Program-made: the position numbers and the translations under genes | NCBI GenBank assembly: GCA_017458125.1 | Contig: JAFTGB010000066.1 | Location: forward strand, 51,369 to 115,368 | Source: Prevotella sp. | Lineage (GTDB): Bacteria; Bacteroidota; Bacteroidia; Bacteroidales; Bacteroidaceae | DNA length: 64,000 nt | Direction: 5' to 3' | Part shown: piece by piece, positions 1 through 7,803 of the stretch | Layout: each line of letters opens with the position of its first letter | Position numbering within the stretch: the stretch's first letter is position 1 | The notes under the pieces: model-generated | Told to the model about the DNA's origin: nothing | Database searches by the model: none | The model's input: the letters and a program-made list of their open reading frames with translations, nothing else

Positions 1-209
1 AGGGCATGCCCTTCCGCGACGCTTACCGTCAGGTAGGTCTGGCCATAGAGGCCGGCACCTTCCGTCCAGACAAGGACATCCACCACACCCATGAAGGCTC
101 CATTGGCAACCTGTGTAACGACCGCATACAGGCGCTGATGCAGCACACGCTGGACGGTTTCTCCTTCGACCGCGTGCTGAATGCCGAGAAACAACTGCTG
201 CAACGATGA
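1..209 (+). CDS. argH: Argininosuccinate lyase, C-terminal end (5' truncated by window)
   Basis: The frame is open from the window edge to a TGA at 207-209. The visible ~69 residues carry the conserved C-terminal stretch of Bacteroidota ArgH, with GMPFRDAYR and HHTHEGSIGNL. The enzyme splits argininosuccinate into arginine and fumarate in the cytoplasm, the last step of arginine synthesis. The catalytic loop lies upstream of the window. The stop overlaps the next start (ATGA), so translation is probably coupled. The identity rests on the tail alone but the motif is distinctive. Confidence 0.85.
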   Translation, partial: GMPFRDAYRQVGLAIEAGTFRPDKDIHHTHEGSIGNLCNDRIQALMQHTLDGFSFDRVLNAEKQLLQR

Positions 210-781
210 GAAAGGCTGCACGTCTACTGCTCGCCGCATGCTGTATGCTGCTGTCAGCCTGTCAGGCTGAGGGCGAGTTCTCGACATGGCCGTGCCGCTT
301 CGGCTACGACAACGGCTTGCACTTGGATGCTACGCTGGCCTCGGCCATGGAGTATAACTCGCGCGGCGTCTTCTGCAAGATATGGGAGTCGGCGTCGGGT
401 GGCGTGGCGTTCATCAATTTCCAGAACAACCACGGCATGACGTCGTCCAAGGAAGAGACGGCCATGGAGCGGCAGGCCAGCTACGTCTTAGGGCTCAACA
501 ACGGCATCATTGTGGGCTTCCCCTCGCTTGCCGACGGCTTCGTGGCCTACGACGCCCAGTGTCCCAACTGCGTGCGTGCCTCGGACAACTACGTCAACCC
601 CAAGTTCCCTGTCACCATGACCTCTACCGGCATCGCCACCTGTCAGAAGTGCGGCCGTAAGTACGACCTCAACAACGGCGGCATCATCCAGAACGGCGAA
701 AAGGGCGATGTGGGCTTAGAGAAGTATCTGGCCTCCACCACCGGTCCCCAGGGCTATATCGCGGTGGGCACCAAGCGTTAA
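206..781 (+). CDS. Cys-rich lipoprotein with two CxxC pairs
   Basis: This 191-residue protein starts with a lipoprotein signal peptide (charged MRKAAR, hydrophobic core, lipobox LSAC with Cys19). The mature part holds two CxxC pairs, C119-P-N-C122 and C146-Q-K-C149, about 25 residues apart and followed by a GRKYDLNNGG segment. That spacing resembles a zinc ribbon or a metal-binding fold like the Rieske type; the His ligands of a true Rieske centre are not evident. Function is unknown. It overlaps argH by 4 bases, so the two are co-transcribed, which says nothing firm about function. Confidence 0.8.
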   Translation: MRKAARLLLAACCMLLSACQAEGEFSTWPCRFGYDNGLHLDATLASAMEYNSRGVFCKIWESASGGVAFINFQNNHGMTSSKEETAMERQASYVLGLNNGIIVGFPSLADGFVAYDAQCPNCVRASDNYVNPKFPVTMTSTGIATCQKCGRKYDLNNGGIIQNGEKGDVGLEKYLASTTGPQGYIAVGTKR

Positions 782-788
782 GGAAGGT

Positions 789-899
789 CTAAAGAAGGTT
801 ATGCTGTTGCAGCCATGCCTTGCCGCTCGGCGTAAGGCAGAAGAGCAAGAACAGTATACATGGAACACCATAAACCAGAAAAATCAGATACATTCCCAT
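789..899 (-). CDS. 36-residue membrane protein
   Basis: The peptide starts MGMYLIFLVYG, has one strongly hydrophobic segment (residues ~3-22) and ends in a short polar tail. Its ATG follows the stop of the upstream small gene by two bases, so it is almost certainly translated by coupling. The same arrangement of a ~65-residue two-helix protein followed by a ~35-residue one-helix protein occurs in other Bacteroidota, from memory. No function is known. A longer open frame reading through this ATG is an artefact of the neighbouring gene's alternate frame. Confidence 0.55.
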   Translation of the reverse strand: MGMYLIFLVYGVPCILFLLFCLTPSGKAWLQQHNLL

Positions 900-901
900 A
901 A

Positions 902-1102
902 TCAAACCTCTTTTTTGCGCTTCTTGTTTGTTAATACTAATCCTGCTATGAGCGTCGAGACGGCCACGATAGTTCCTAACACATAGATGAGAGAACTGTC
1001 TGACACGTCCTTGAAAAGCGAAGAGATAACAACGACTGTTGCCACATATTTGGAGATGTCGAGAAAATACTTTCCAAGATTCTCCAGCCAAGTGTTTTCC
1101 AT
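902..1102 (-). CDS. 66-residue two-helix membrane protein
   Basis: The N-terminal part is amphipathic (MENTWLENLGKYFLDISKY) and is followed by two predicted transmembrane helices (~residues 19-31 and 40-58) and a KKRKKE tail, so the C-terminus is probably cytoplasmic. The frame stays open upstream to 1234 without an ATG and encodes a plausible Gln-rich N-terminal extension (ending VPTAEQKAE). A GTG at 1187 lies one base out of frame with it. The true start is therefore uncertain: ATG 1102, or an upstream start joined by a frameshift. A promoter sits at 1222-1253. Possibly related to uncharacterised DUF6722-type proteins, recalled and not verified. Confidence 0.55.
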   Translation of the reverse strand: MENTWLENLGKYFLDISKYVATVVVISSLFKDVSDSSLIYVLGTIVAVSTLIAGLVLTNKKRKKEV

Positions 1103-1221
1103 TTCCGCCTTCTGCTCTGCTGTCGGAACAGCCTGCTCCTGCCTGTTTGGCTGTGGTCTTTGTGACTTGTTTTTTCGCGTCTGACACTCATAAGTCTCGC
1201 TTATATTGCATGTTTGCGTTG

Positions 1222-1253
1222 CAAAGATAGGTAATTAATCCCATTTCTCCAAA
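1222..1253 (-). promoter_or_regulatory. Promoter of the small membrane protein pair
   Basis: On the minus strand TTTG (1250-1253) is followed after 20 bases by TATCTTTG (1222-1229), an excellent Bacteroidota -33/-7 pair. The start would be near 1215, leaving a leader of about 110 nt if translation begins at 1102. Confidence 0.7.
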
Positions 1254-1363
1254 CCTTTGGAGAAAAATAAGCGCTTGTTAGTTATTCCATAAAAGAATTT
1301 TCCCTTCATTCTTGAGCTTGTCTGCGTTCCTCGCCACATGGTTTCTTGGCCGACTGGATGCCA

Positions 1364-1508
1364 TTTTATTGCTGGCGATTTTACGTTTTCCCGAGATTGG
1401 TATTATTTTTTCCCGAGATTGCAACCCTTTTTTCCCGAGATTTAAGGTAACAATCTCGGGAAAAAAGGGTTGCAATCTCGGGAAAACGTGATTTGCTTCT
1501 CGGGTTAA
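1364..1508. repeat. 22-bp-phased inverted repeat element, word TTTTCCCGAGATT
   Basis: CCCGAG begins at 1390, 1412 and 1434, exactly 22 bases apart. After a centre near 1447 the complement CTCGGG begins at 1455, 1477 and 1499, again 22 apart. Each unit reads about TTTTCCCGAGATTG plus a less conserved filler, so the block is both tandem and palindromic. It lies between the promoters of divergently transcribed genes and codes for nothing. The same architecture with different words occurs at 44276-44470 and 63430-63571. Confidence 0.85.
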
Positions 1509-1534
1509 TTAAACTTAAATGTGCATACTTTTCG

Positions 1535-1565
1535 GTACCACGAATGCTGTTTTGACGTATATTTG
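1535..1565 (+). promoter_or_regulatory. Promoter of the HU-like gene pair
   Basis: TATATTTG at 1558-1565 is a good -7 box; the -33 region (around 1535) is weak. A start near 1572 excludes the upstream ATG at 1521 and supports translation from 1599. Confidence 0.6.
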
Positions 1566-1598
1566 CAGAAAGAAACCGACACTAACACTGAAGCAGAT

Positions 1599-2060
1599 AT
1601 GGAGAACAAGAAAGGAAGCATCATGTTTTACGCGGTCAACGACCAGCGTACTACGGCCATCAAGAAGGGATACTCGCTGCGTCCGTACCGGCTCCCGACC
1701 ATCGACGCCCGCGAGCTTTCCATGCATGTGGAGATGGACTCGAAGATAGACCATGCCCGCGTGGAGTACATCATGGCATCGGTGGTCAAGCAGGTCAAGG
1801 AGATGGTGCTCAACGGGCACAAGGTGGAACTGGGCGACCTCGGCGTCATAGGGCTGTCGTGCCAAGGGACGGGCAGCGAGCGGAAGGAGGACGTGACGGT
1901 GAAGAACAACGTGAAGGCCGTGAAGTTCACGTTCCGTCCCTCGGTTTACTTAAAGGACAAGATGAAGCAGGTAGAGATGACGCGCGTGGAGCCTGAGGCC
2001 GTCAGTGGCCGTCAGCTCGACGCGAACGGGGCAGTGCTGATAACGGACAAGGAGGGCTGA
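1599..2060 (+). CDS. HU-like DNA-binding protein (HU-HIG type), first of a pair
   Basis: The 153-residue protein begins MENKKGS, with an alternative start at MFYAVN (1623). It carries the Bacteroidota variant of the HU fold: a short N-terminal strand with KGYSLRPYRLP, a helical part with DHARVEYIMASVVKQVKEM, then VELGDLGVIGLSC, which corresponds to the beta-arm base of HU. The C-terminal tail after ~residue 120 is variable. Such proteins are presumed nucleoid-associated; their targets are mostly unknown. The promoter position fixes the start downstream of the ATG at 1521. It is followed after 2 bases by a paralogue. Confidence 0.75.
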   Translation: MENKKGSIMFYAVNDQRTTAIKKGYSLRPYRLPTIDARELSMHVEMDSKIDHARVEYIMASVVKQVKEMVLNGHKVELGDLGVIGLSCQGTGSERKEDVTVKNNVKAVKFTFRPSVYLKDKMKQVEMTRVEPEAVSGRQLDANGAVLITDKEG

Positions 2061-2062
2061 CT

Positions 2063-2446
2063 ATGGGAACGATACTGCTGAAAAAATACCAGTTCAAGGG
2101 TGCTAACGCGCAGAGCGAGGGACTGTGGTACCCCAGGGTGGACCACTACAGCACCATCGGCACCGACGAGTTGTGCCAGCTGGCGTCCAACGATTCGCAT
2201 GTGGAGCGCACTGAAGTGAAGTACGTCATCAACGCCATTGTCAAGCAGATAGTCGAGCTGGTGCTGATGGGACACACCATTGTGATACCCGAGTTGGGCA
2301 CCCTCTCCGTCAGTGCCGACGGCATCACCGTCGACGACTGGGACGACGTGAACTGCCAGCACATGATAAAACAGCTGAAGCTGAACCTGCGCGTCACCCC
2401 GGAAATCCGTCAGGCGCTGAAGTCGATAAGCATGCGCATCAGGTAG
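2063..2446 (+). CDS. HU-like DNA-binding protein, second of a pair
   Basis: This 127-residue protein shares the plan of the upstream gene: an N-terminal KKYQFKG strand, the helical segment HVERTEVKYVINAIVKQIVELV, and IVIPELGTLSVS in place of VELGDLGVIGLS. The two proteins are clearly paralogous but divergent. A heterodimer is an attractive inference because HU-type proteins dimerise and the genes are adjacent. It lacks the long C-terminal tail of its partner. Confidence 0.75.
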   Translation: MGTILLKKYQFKGANAQSEGLWYPRVDHYSTIGTDELCQLASNDSHVERTEVKYVINAIVKQIVELVLMGHTIVIPELGTLSVSADGITVDDWDDVNCQHMIKQLKLNLRVTPEIRQALKSISMRIR

Positions 2447-2501
2447 TGCCGCGGTGCTTGGCGGTGCCATTCGGTGGCAAAATAAAAAAATACTGAAAAT
2501 T

Positions 2502-2533
2502 TTTGGTTTTTTCTCTGAATTGCACTACCTTTG
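2502..2533 (+). promoter_or_regulatory. tRNA-Leu promoter
   Basis: TTTG (2502-2505), 20 bases, TACCTTTG (2526-2533). The tRNA starts about 14 bases after the -7 box, so the 5' trailer is very short. Confidence 0.75.
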
Positions 2534-2547
2534 CAGTCGCTAATCTT

Positions 2548-2631
2548 GCCGCGATGGTGGAATGGTAGACACGAGGGACTTAAAATCCCTTGGCCATAAC
2601 GGCTGTGCGGGTTCGAGTCCCGCTCGCGGCA
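2548..2631 (+). tRNA. tRNA-Leu (anticodon TAA)
   Basis: The acceptor stem GCCGCGA pairs with TCGCGGC. The anticodon loop is ACTTAAAAT with TAA, the T arm GGGTTCGAGTCCC is canonical, and the long variable arm marks a class II tRNA. The 3' CCA is not encoded (discriminator A followed by CAG). Confidence 0.95.
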
Positions 2632-2680
2632 CAGATTGTTTTTCCCACCTCAGAGGTATGTGCGGGCAAGCCCCGTGACG

Positions 2681-2688
2681 TACCTTTG
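2681..2688 (+). promoter_or_regulatory. Probable -7 box of the OmpA/TPR lipoprotein gene
   Basis: TACCTTTG 38 bases before the start codon; the -33 region is poor. Confidence 0.5.
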
Positions 2689-2725
2689 TGTCATTAAATG
2701 CAACATCATCAAATAAACATACGCA

Positions 2726-4405
2726 ATGAAGACAAAAGGACTGATTATGGCAGTAGCAGCAGCGCTGCTGACCTCGTGCTCAGGCAAGCTGGGCAACCTG
2801 TCGAGTGACTATTTCAAGGTGAATCCCAAACCCTTAGAGGCAGAAGCCGGTCAGGTGACGGCCACCATCAGCGGCACGTTCCCCGAGAAGTATATGAACA
2901 AGAAGGCCGTGCTGCGGGTGACTCCCGAGCTGCGCTTCAAGAAGAACGGCGTGATGCAGAGCGTGCAGGGACAGTCGGCCCAGTTCCAGGGCGAGAAGGT
3001 GCTGGGCAACAACCAGACCATCTCCTACAAACTGGGCGGCCACTACACGATGAAGACCACCTTCGACTACGTTCCCGAGATGCAGAAGAGCGAGCTCTAC
3101 CTGACGTTCAACGGCACGATAGGCAAGAAGCAGGTGACGGTACCGGCCGTCAAGGTGGCTGACGGCGTCATCGCCACCAGCGAGTTGTACCGCAAGACGC
3201 TGCTACAGTCGCAGGGCAGCGTGGCCCAGGACAGCTTCCAGCGCATTGTGGCCCAGAAGCAGGAGGCCAACATCAAGTTCCTCATCCAGCAGGCCGAGCT
3301 GCGCAAGAGCGAGCTGAAGAACGGCTCCGTGCAGGAGTTCGTCAACCTGCTGAAGCGCATCAGCGCCGACCGTCAGGGCCTGAACCTGAACAACGTGGAA
3401 GTGTCGGCCTATGCTTCGCCCGACGGTGGCTACCAGCTGAACGAGCGTCTGGCCAACCAGCGCCAGCAGAACGCTGAGAGCTACGTGAAGCAGCAGATGA
3501 AGCAGGCCAGTCTGACGCAGCCCGTCGAGGCTAACTACACGGCACAGGACTGGGAGGGCTTCCAGCAGATGGTAGCCGCCTCGAACATCCAGGACAAGGA
3601 TGTCATCCTGCGCGTGCTGTCGCTCTACAAGGACCCCCAGGAGCGTGAGCAGCAGATTAAGAACATGAGCGCCGGTTTCCGCGAGCTGGCAGACTACATT
3701 TTGCCTGAGTTGCGCCGTGCCCGCCTGACCATCAACTACGAGACCGTGGGCCGCGACGACCAGCAGATCAAGGACCAGCTGAAGGCCGACCCCACCAAGC
3801 TCGACATCGAGGAGATGCTGTATGCCGCCACGCTGACTGACGACAATGTCGAGAAGGAGAGCATCTACAAGCAGACGGCCAAGCTGTGGGACCGCGACGC
3901 CCGCGCCGTGAACAACCTGGCCATGCTGGCCTGGCAGCGCGGCGACTACGAGGAAGCCCAGAACCTGCTGTATAAGGCACAGGCCATCAACCCCAACTGC
4001 CCCGAGGTGAGCGCCAACTTAGGCATGCTGGCCCTGCAGCAGGGCGACGTCGCACAGGCCGAGAGCCTCATTGGCAAGGCTGCCAACGCCTACGGACTGG
4101 CTGAGGTGTTGGGTAACCTGCACCTGGCTCAGGGCAACTATGCACTGGCTGCACAGGACCTGGAGAACACCATCTCCAACAGTGCCGGACTGGCTCAGCT
4201 GCTCACCAAGGACTACCAGAAGGCTGCCCAGACGCTGAAGGCCGTTAAGAACGGCGACGGCATCACCGACTACCTGCAGGCCATCATCTGCGCCCGTCAG
4301 GGCAACGAGGGCATGGCCGGCTACTTCCTGCGTCAGGCTGTCGAGAAAGACCCCTCGCTGGCTGCCTATTCTGCCAACGACCTGGAGCTGAGGAAGGTGA
4401 AGTAA
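2726..4405 (+). CDS. OmpA-like and TPR-containing lipoprotein
   Basis: The 559-residue protein has a lipoprotein signal (MKTKGL, lipobox LTSC with Cys18). Residues ~30-150 are beta-rich. Residues ~222-256 (VEVSAYASPDGG, then NERLANQRQQNAESYV) match the peptidoglycan-binding motif of OmpA C-terminal domains. Residues ~375-530 contain TPR helices such as NNLAMLAWQRGDYEEAQNLLYKAQ. It is therefore probably an outer-membrane lipoprotein that holds peptidoglycan and uses TPRs to bind partners. The codon use is strongly GC-rich, as expected for an abundant protein. Confidence 0.8.
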   Translation: MKTKGLIMAVAAALLTSCSGKLGNLSSDYFKVNPKPLEAEAGQVTATISGTFPEKYMNKKAVLRVTPELRFKKNGVMQSVQGQSAQFQGEKVLGNNQTISYKLGGHYTMKTTFDYVPEMQKSELYLTFNGTIGKKQVTVPAVKVADGVIATSELYRKTLLQSQGSVAQDSFQRIVAQKQEANIKFLIQQAELRKSELKNGSVQEFVNLLKRISADRQGLNLNNVEVSAYASPDGGYQLNERLANQRQQNAESYVKQQMKQASLTQPVEANYTAQDWEGFQQMVAASNIQDKDVILRVLSLYKDPQEREQQIKNMSAGFRELADYILPELRRARLTINYETVGRDDQQIKDQLKADPTKLDIEEMLYAATLTDDNVEKESIYKQTAKLWDRDARAVNNLAMLAWQRGDYEEAQNLLYKAQAINPNCPEVSANLGMLALQQGDVAQAESLIGKAANAYGLAEVLGNLHLAQGNYALAAQDLENTISNSAGLAQLLTKDYQKAAQTLKAVKNGDGITDYLQAIICARQGNEGMAGYFLRQAVEKDPSLAAYSANDLELRKVK

Positions 4406-4567
4406 AAAAAAAATAAGAAATAAGAAATAAAAATTAGGCATTAAGAAATAAAAAGGCAATGGACATCAGACGGATTGCAGACGGACTGAGGACTGCGGTA
4501 GGACTACTGCCTCGCCATTTTTGTTTCTTAATGCCCAATTTTTATTTCTTATTTTTTATTTCTTATT
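4406..4567. repeat. Inverted pair of AT-rich 7-bp iterations
   Basis: 4406-4454 contains AAATAAG/AAATAAA iterations with the core AAAATTAGGCATTAAGAAA. 4522-4567 is close to its reverse complement (TTTCTTAATGCCCAATTTTT and TTATTTCTTATTT). The left arm is intergenic. The right arm is inside the next gene and encodes most of its signal peptide. The arms could pair in the mRNA. Confidence 0.8.
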
Positions 4568-5532
4568 TACTCACCAGTTGTGGTGTTGACAGCGACCGCT
4601 TCCGCTTTGAAGGACGGTTGCGCAACATGAATCAGGGAGAGTTCTGGGTTTACAGTGCCGACGGTGCCATGGAAGGCATCGACACCATCCCCGTGCGCGA
4701 GGGACGCTTCGAGTATGAGACGGAGCTGCGTGTGCCGACGACGTTCATCGTCATCTTCCCCAACTACTCCGAACAGCCCGTCTTTGCAGAACCCGGCGAG
4801 GTGGTAACACTCAAGGGCGACGCCTCGCACCTGAAGGAGATGACCATAAAAGGTACCGACGACAACGAGGCCATGACCAACCTGCGCATGGAGCTGAACA
4901 GGCTGATGCCGCCGGAGATACCGAAAGCCGTGGAGACGTTCATCAGGGAGCATCCTCAGTCGCGTGTCAGCAACTACCTGTTGCAACGCTACTTCGTGGA
5001 AGACGCCGCTGCCGACTATAAGAAAGCCTATGAGCTGGCCACGCTGCTGCAGAAGGCGCAGCCCGACAACGGACAGGTGGCCAACTGGAAGAAGGTGCTG
5101 GAACATCTGAAGAACGGCACCCGCAACAGCAAGCTCCCCGCGTTTCAGGCTACGGACGTAAAAGGACGCACGGTGACGCAGAACGACCTGAAGGCGCAGG
5201 CCAACGTGGTGATGCTGTGGGCAACGTGGAACTACCATAGCGTGGACATGCACCGCAGGGTGCAGCGGCTGAAGGACACTTACGCCGGCAAGTTGGGCGT
5301 GGTGAGCATCAGCGTGGACGGCGACACAAAGGAGGTGAAGCGCCGCGTCACCCGTGACTCGCTGACGTGGAAGACGGTGTGCGACGGCCGCATGTGGCTT
5401 TCGCCCTTGGTGTCGCAGTTCGGGTTTACCGACGTGCCGTCCAACCTGTTGGTCAACGACAAGGGCATTATCATAGAGCGCAACCTGTCGCCCCAGAAAT
5501 TGGAGGAGAAAATCAGACAGATGCTGAAATAG
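4459..5532 (+). CDS. Thioredoxin-fold lipoprotein without redox cysteines
   Basis: A hydrophobic stretch ending LLTSC (Cys41) is the lipobox. The central part resembles the DUF4369-like N-terminal domain of Bacteroidota TlpA relatives, and the C-terminal ~140 residues are an AhpC/TSA-type thioredoxin fold. The usual WATWCxxC is WATWNYHS (from residue 254), so both cysteines are gone and it cannot be a conventional oxidoreductase. Start choice is open: ATG 4459 supplies a positively charged n-region, while ATG 4531 gives MPNFYFLFF with none. The signal sequence lies inside an iterated repeat (4522-4567). Confidence 0.7.
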   Translation: MDIRRIADGLRTAVGLLPRHFCFLMPNFYFLFFISYLLTSCGVDSDRFRFEGRLRNMNQGEFWVYSADGAMEGIDTIPVREGRFEYETELRVPTTFIVIFPNYSEQPVFAEPGEVVTLKGDASHLKEMTIKGTDDNEAMTNLRMELNRLMPPEIPKAVETFIREHPQSRVSNYLLQRYFVEDAAADYKKAYELATLLQKAQPDNGQVANWKKVLEHLKNGTRNSKLPAFQATDVKGRTVTQNDLKAQANVVMLWATWNYHSVDMHRRVQRLKDTYAGKLGVVSISVDGDTKEVKRRVTRDSLTWKTVCDGRMWLSPLVSQFGFTDVPSNLLVNDKGIIIERNLSPQKLEEKIRQMLK

Positions 5533-5565
5533 CACATACTTATTAACAACCATTTATTACCCATA

Positions 5566-7683
5566 ATGAAACGAGGACTTATCATTGCACTGAAATGGAT
5601 TGGCGGGCTGTTGCTCACCGTTGTTCTCCTGCTGGCAGCAGCCGTGGGCGTGTTCAACAGCGGCTACTTCCAGGATTGGGTGCTGCAGAAGACCGTTGTG
5701 CTGCTGCAGGACAAGTTGCAGACGCGCGTCACCGTCGACGAGCTGCGCATCGACTTGGTAGGGCTGGACGCTCACCTGTACGGCTTAGAGGTGGAAGACC
5801 GCCAGCAGCGCAAGATGCTGCGCCTCGATGAGTTGCGGGCCGACGTGGTGCTGTGGCAGCTGATGCAGCACCGCGTCAAAATAGCCGAGGCCACATGCCG
5901 AGGACTGGAAGCCACCCTCGTCCAGCCGCAGGACACGGCCGCCAACTTCCAGTTCATCGTCGACGCCTTCAAACGCGACCGCCAGCATACGGACACCGTG
6001 CCCAAGAAGCAGAAGATGAACATCTCGTTCGACGTGGACAAAGTGGAACTGGAGTCCATCAAGTTCAGCTACAACGACGCTAAGGCCGAGCTGGCCCGCC
6101 TTATATATAAGAAAGGTGTAAACGACCGTCAGGTGGCCGAGCTGCTGAACCTGCGCATGCAGTGGATACACCAGAGCAAGAAGCACGGCCCGATACTCAA
6201 CAAGCTGCGCGTGGGCGTGCTGGACATGGTCGACATGCAGCGTTACATACAGCTGAGTATTGACAGTCTGTGCTACTTCACCGACAACCATAAAGACCGC
6301 AAGAACGTGGGCAAGCCCAAGCGCGGAGCCTTCGATGCCGGCCATTTCGACGTGGTGGCCAAGTTAGGCGCGCGCGTGGAACACCTGTCAAAAGACAGCG
6401 TGGTGGCTGCCATCACCAACTGCCAGGCCACGGACCGTGGCTCGGGGCTGAACTTAACGACGCTGACCTGCAGGCTGACCGCCAACAAGCGGACGCTCAA
6501 CCTGAAGAACATGACGGTGGGCATGGCGCACACCAAGCTGAAAATAGCCGATGCCGTGGTGCAGTTGCCCAGCAAGAAGGAGGGCAGAACCATGGCGTAC
6601 CATACGTCATTGATTACCGGCACGACGCAGTTGCGCGACATCTCGAAACCCTTCGCCCCGGTGTTAGGGAAGTTCACGCTGCCCCTGCAGCTGCAGACCA
6701 GGATGAGCGGCGAGGCTGACGCCATGCACTTCCGCGACGTCATGGTCAAGACCGCCGACGGTAAATTCAAGGTGACGGCAAAGGGCGGCATCACGGGACT
6801 GAAGGACAAGTACCAGTTGCACGTCCATTTCGACATCAACAAGATGGTGGCCGTCGGTGACTCCAAGCAGCGCATCATCAACCAGTTCCAGGTCAAGAAG
6901 TTCATGATGAAGCAGCTGGACAACCTCGGACGGATAGAGTACACGGGCCACTTCGACGTGCTGTATAAGAGAGAACAGTTTGCCGGCACGCTGCGGACAG
7001 GCGTGGGCAGCATCATATTCAACTTCGCTTTGGACGAGAAGAACAAGTACGTGTTCGGAAAGGCACGCACCGACTCGCTGGAGCTGGGCAAGGCCATGGA
7101 CATGCCCGGCATCGGCAAGACGGCCTGCGAGGCAGAGTTCAAGTTCGACATCTCGAAACCCCGTACTGCTCTCATGCGCAGGAAGAAAGGCGGCAAACTG
7201 CCCATCGGCGAGGTCAAAGCCCATGTCACGGAGGCCCGTTACAAGTTCATCAAGGTCAGGAATATTGGCGTCTCCATGGTGAGCGACGGTGCCGTGGCCG
7301 AGGGCGACCTGAGTGCTCCCGGTAAGTTAGTCGACCTGAGCTGCACCTTCTCGTTCACCAATACCAACGAGATGAAGAAGATGAAGGTCAAGCCCCGTGT
7401 CAAGTTTAACCTCTTCCGCAAGTCCACGGATGAGGAGAAGGAGCGCAAACGGCAGCTGAAAGAGCAGAAGAAGGAGGAGCGCCGTAAACAGAAGGCCGAG
7501 GCCGAGAAGGTGAAGGAAGCCGAAAAGGCCGCCAAGAAGGCTGAGAAAGAAGCCCGCAAGGCTGCCAAGGAAGCTGAGAAAGCCAAGAAGAAAGCCGCCA
7601 AAGAAGCCGAGAAAGCCGCCCGCAAGGCTGCCAAGGAAGCCGAGAAAGCCGCCAAGAAGGCCGCTAAGGAAGCCGCGTCCTAA
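5566..7683 (+). CDS. AsmA-like protein with a long Lys/Ala/Glu tail
   Basis: The 705-residue protein begins with one transmembrane helix (residues ~8-28) after MKRGLI, followed by LQTRVTVDELRIDLVG, typical of AsmA/TamB-type N-terminal beta-groove domains that span the periplasm and handle lipids. A beta-rich region runs to ~615. Residues ~620-705 are an almost pure helical tail of AEKAAKKAAKEA-type repeats, as in TolA or TonB stalks. The tail is highly repetitive at the DNA level (7434-7680) and may vary in length between strains. Role in envelope lipid transport is inferred from the family. Confidence 0.7.
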   Translation: MKRGLIIALKWIGGLLLTVVLLLAAAVGVFNSGYFQDWVLQKTVVLLQDKLQTRVTVDELRIDLVGLDAHLYGLEVEDRQQRKMLRLDELRADVVLWQLMQHRVKIAEATCRGLEATLVQPQDTAANFQFIVDAFKRDRQHTDTVPKKQKMNISFDVDKVELESIKFSYNDAKAELARLIYKKGVNDRQVAELLNLRMQWIHQSKKHGPILNKLRVGVLDMVDMQRYIQLSIDSLCYFTDNHKDRKNVGKPKRGAFDAGHFDVVAKLGARVEHLSKDSVVAAITNCQATDRGSGLNLTTLTCRLTANKRTLNLKNMTVGMAHTKLKIADAVVQLPSKKEGRTMAYHTSLITGTTQLRDISKPFAPVLGKFTLPLQLQTRMSGEADAMHFRDVMVKTADGKFKVTAKGGITGLKDKYQLHVHFDINKMVAVGDSKQRIINQFQVKKFMMKQLDNLGRIEYTGHFDVLYKREQFAGTLRTGVGSIIFNFALDEKNKYVFGKARTDSLELGKAMDMPGIGKTACEAEFKFDISKPRTALMRRKKGGKLPIGEVKAHVTEARYKFIKVRNIGVSMVSDGAVAEGDLSAPGKLVDLSCTFSFTNTNEMKKMKVKPRVKFNLFRKSTDEEKERKRQLKEQKKEERRKQKAEAEKVKEAEKAAKKAEKEARKAAKEAEKAKKKAAKEAEKAARKAAKEAEKAAKKAAKEAAS

Positions 7684-7738
7684 ATATTAATCAAATTTAA
7701 AACGTGGCGGAAAACTGCGGTATTTGGAATTATTTTGT

Positions 7739-7746
7739 TATCTTTG
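7739..7746 (+). promoter_or_regulatory. -7 box of the SDR dehydrogenase gene
   Basis: TATCTTTG 57 bases before the ATG at 7804; it shows that the upstream in-frame ATG at 7735 is not used. Confidence 0.6.
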
Positions 7747-7803
7747 CAGTCACGATACATACTAAAGCTAATCTATTTTAATGACCGACTAAAAATAACA
7801 GTT

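Noticed and set aside
789-1187. Single 132-residue protein on the minus strand
   Set aside because: Only the last 36 codons look like protein; the upstream part overlaps the 66-residue membrane gene in another frame.
1364-1508. CRISPR array
   Set aside because: Units of 22 bases carry a ~13-base word and no unique spacers of 30 or more; half the units are inverted and there are no cas genes.
4567-5553. Open frame of 328 codons antisense to the thioredoxin-fold lipoprotein gene
   Set aside because: Shadow of the sense gene; composition (Val/Leu/His/Arg-rich) is typical of antisense GC-rich frames.
6273-7229. Open frame of 318 codons antisense to the AsmA-like gene
   Set aside because: Same reason; the sense strand has signal anchor, domain and tail.
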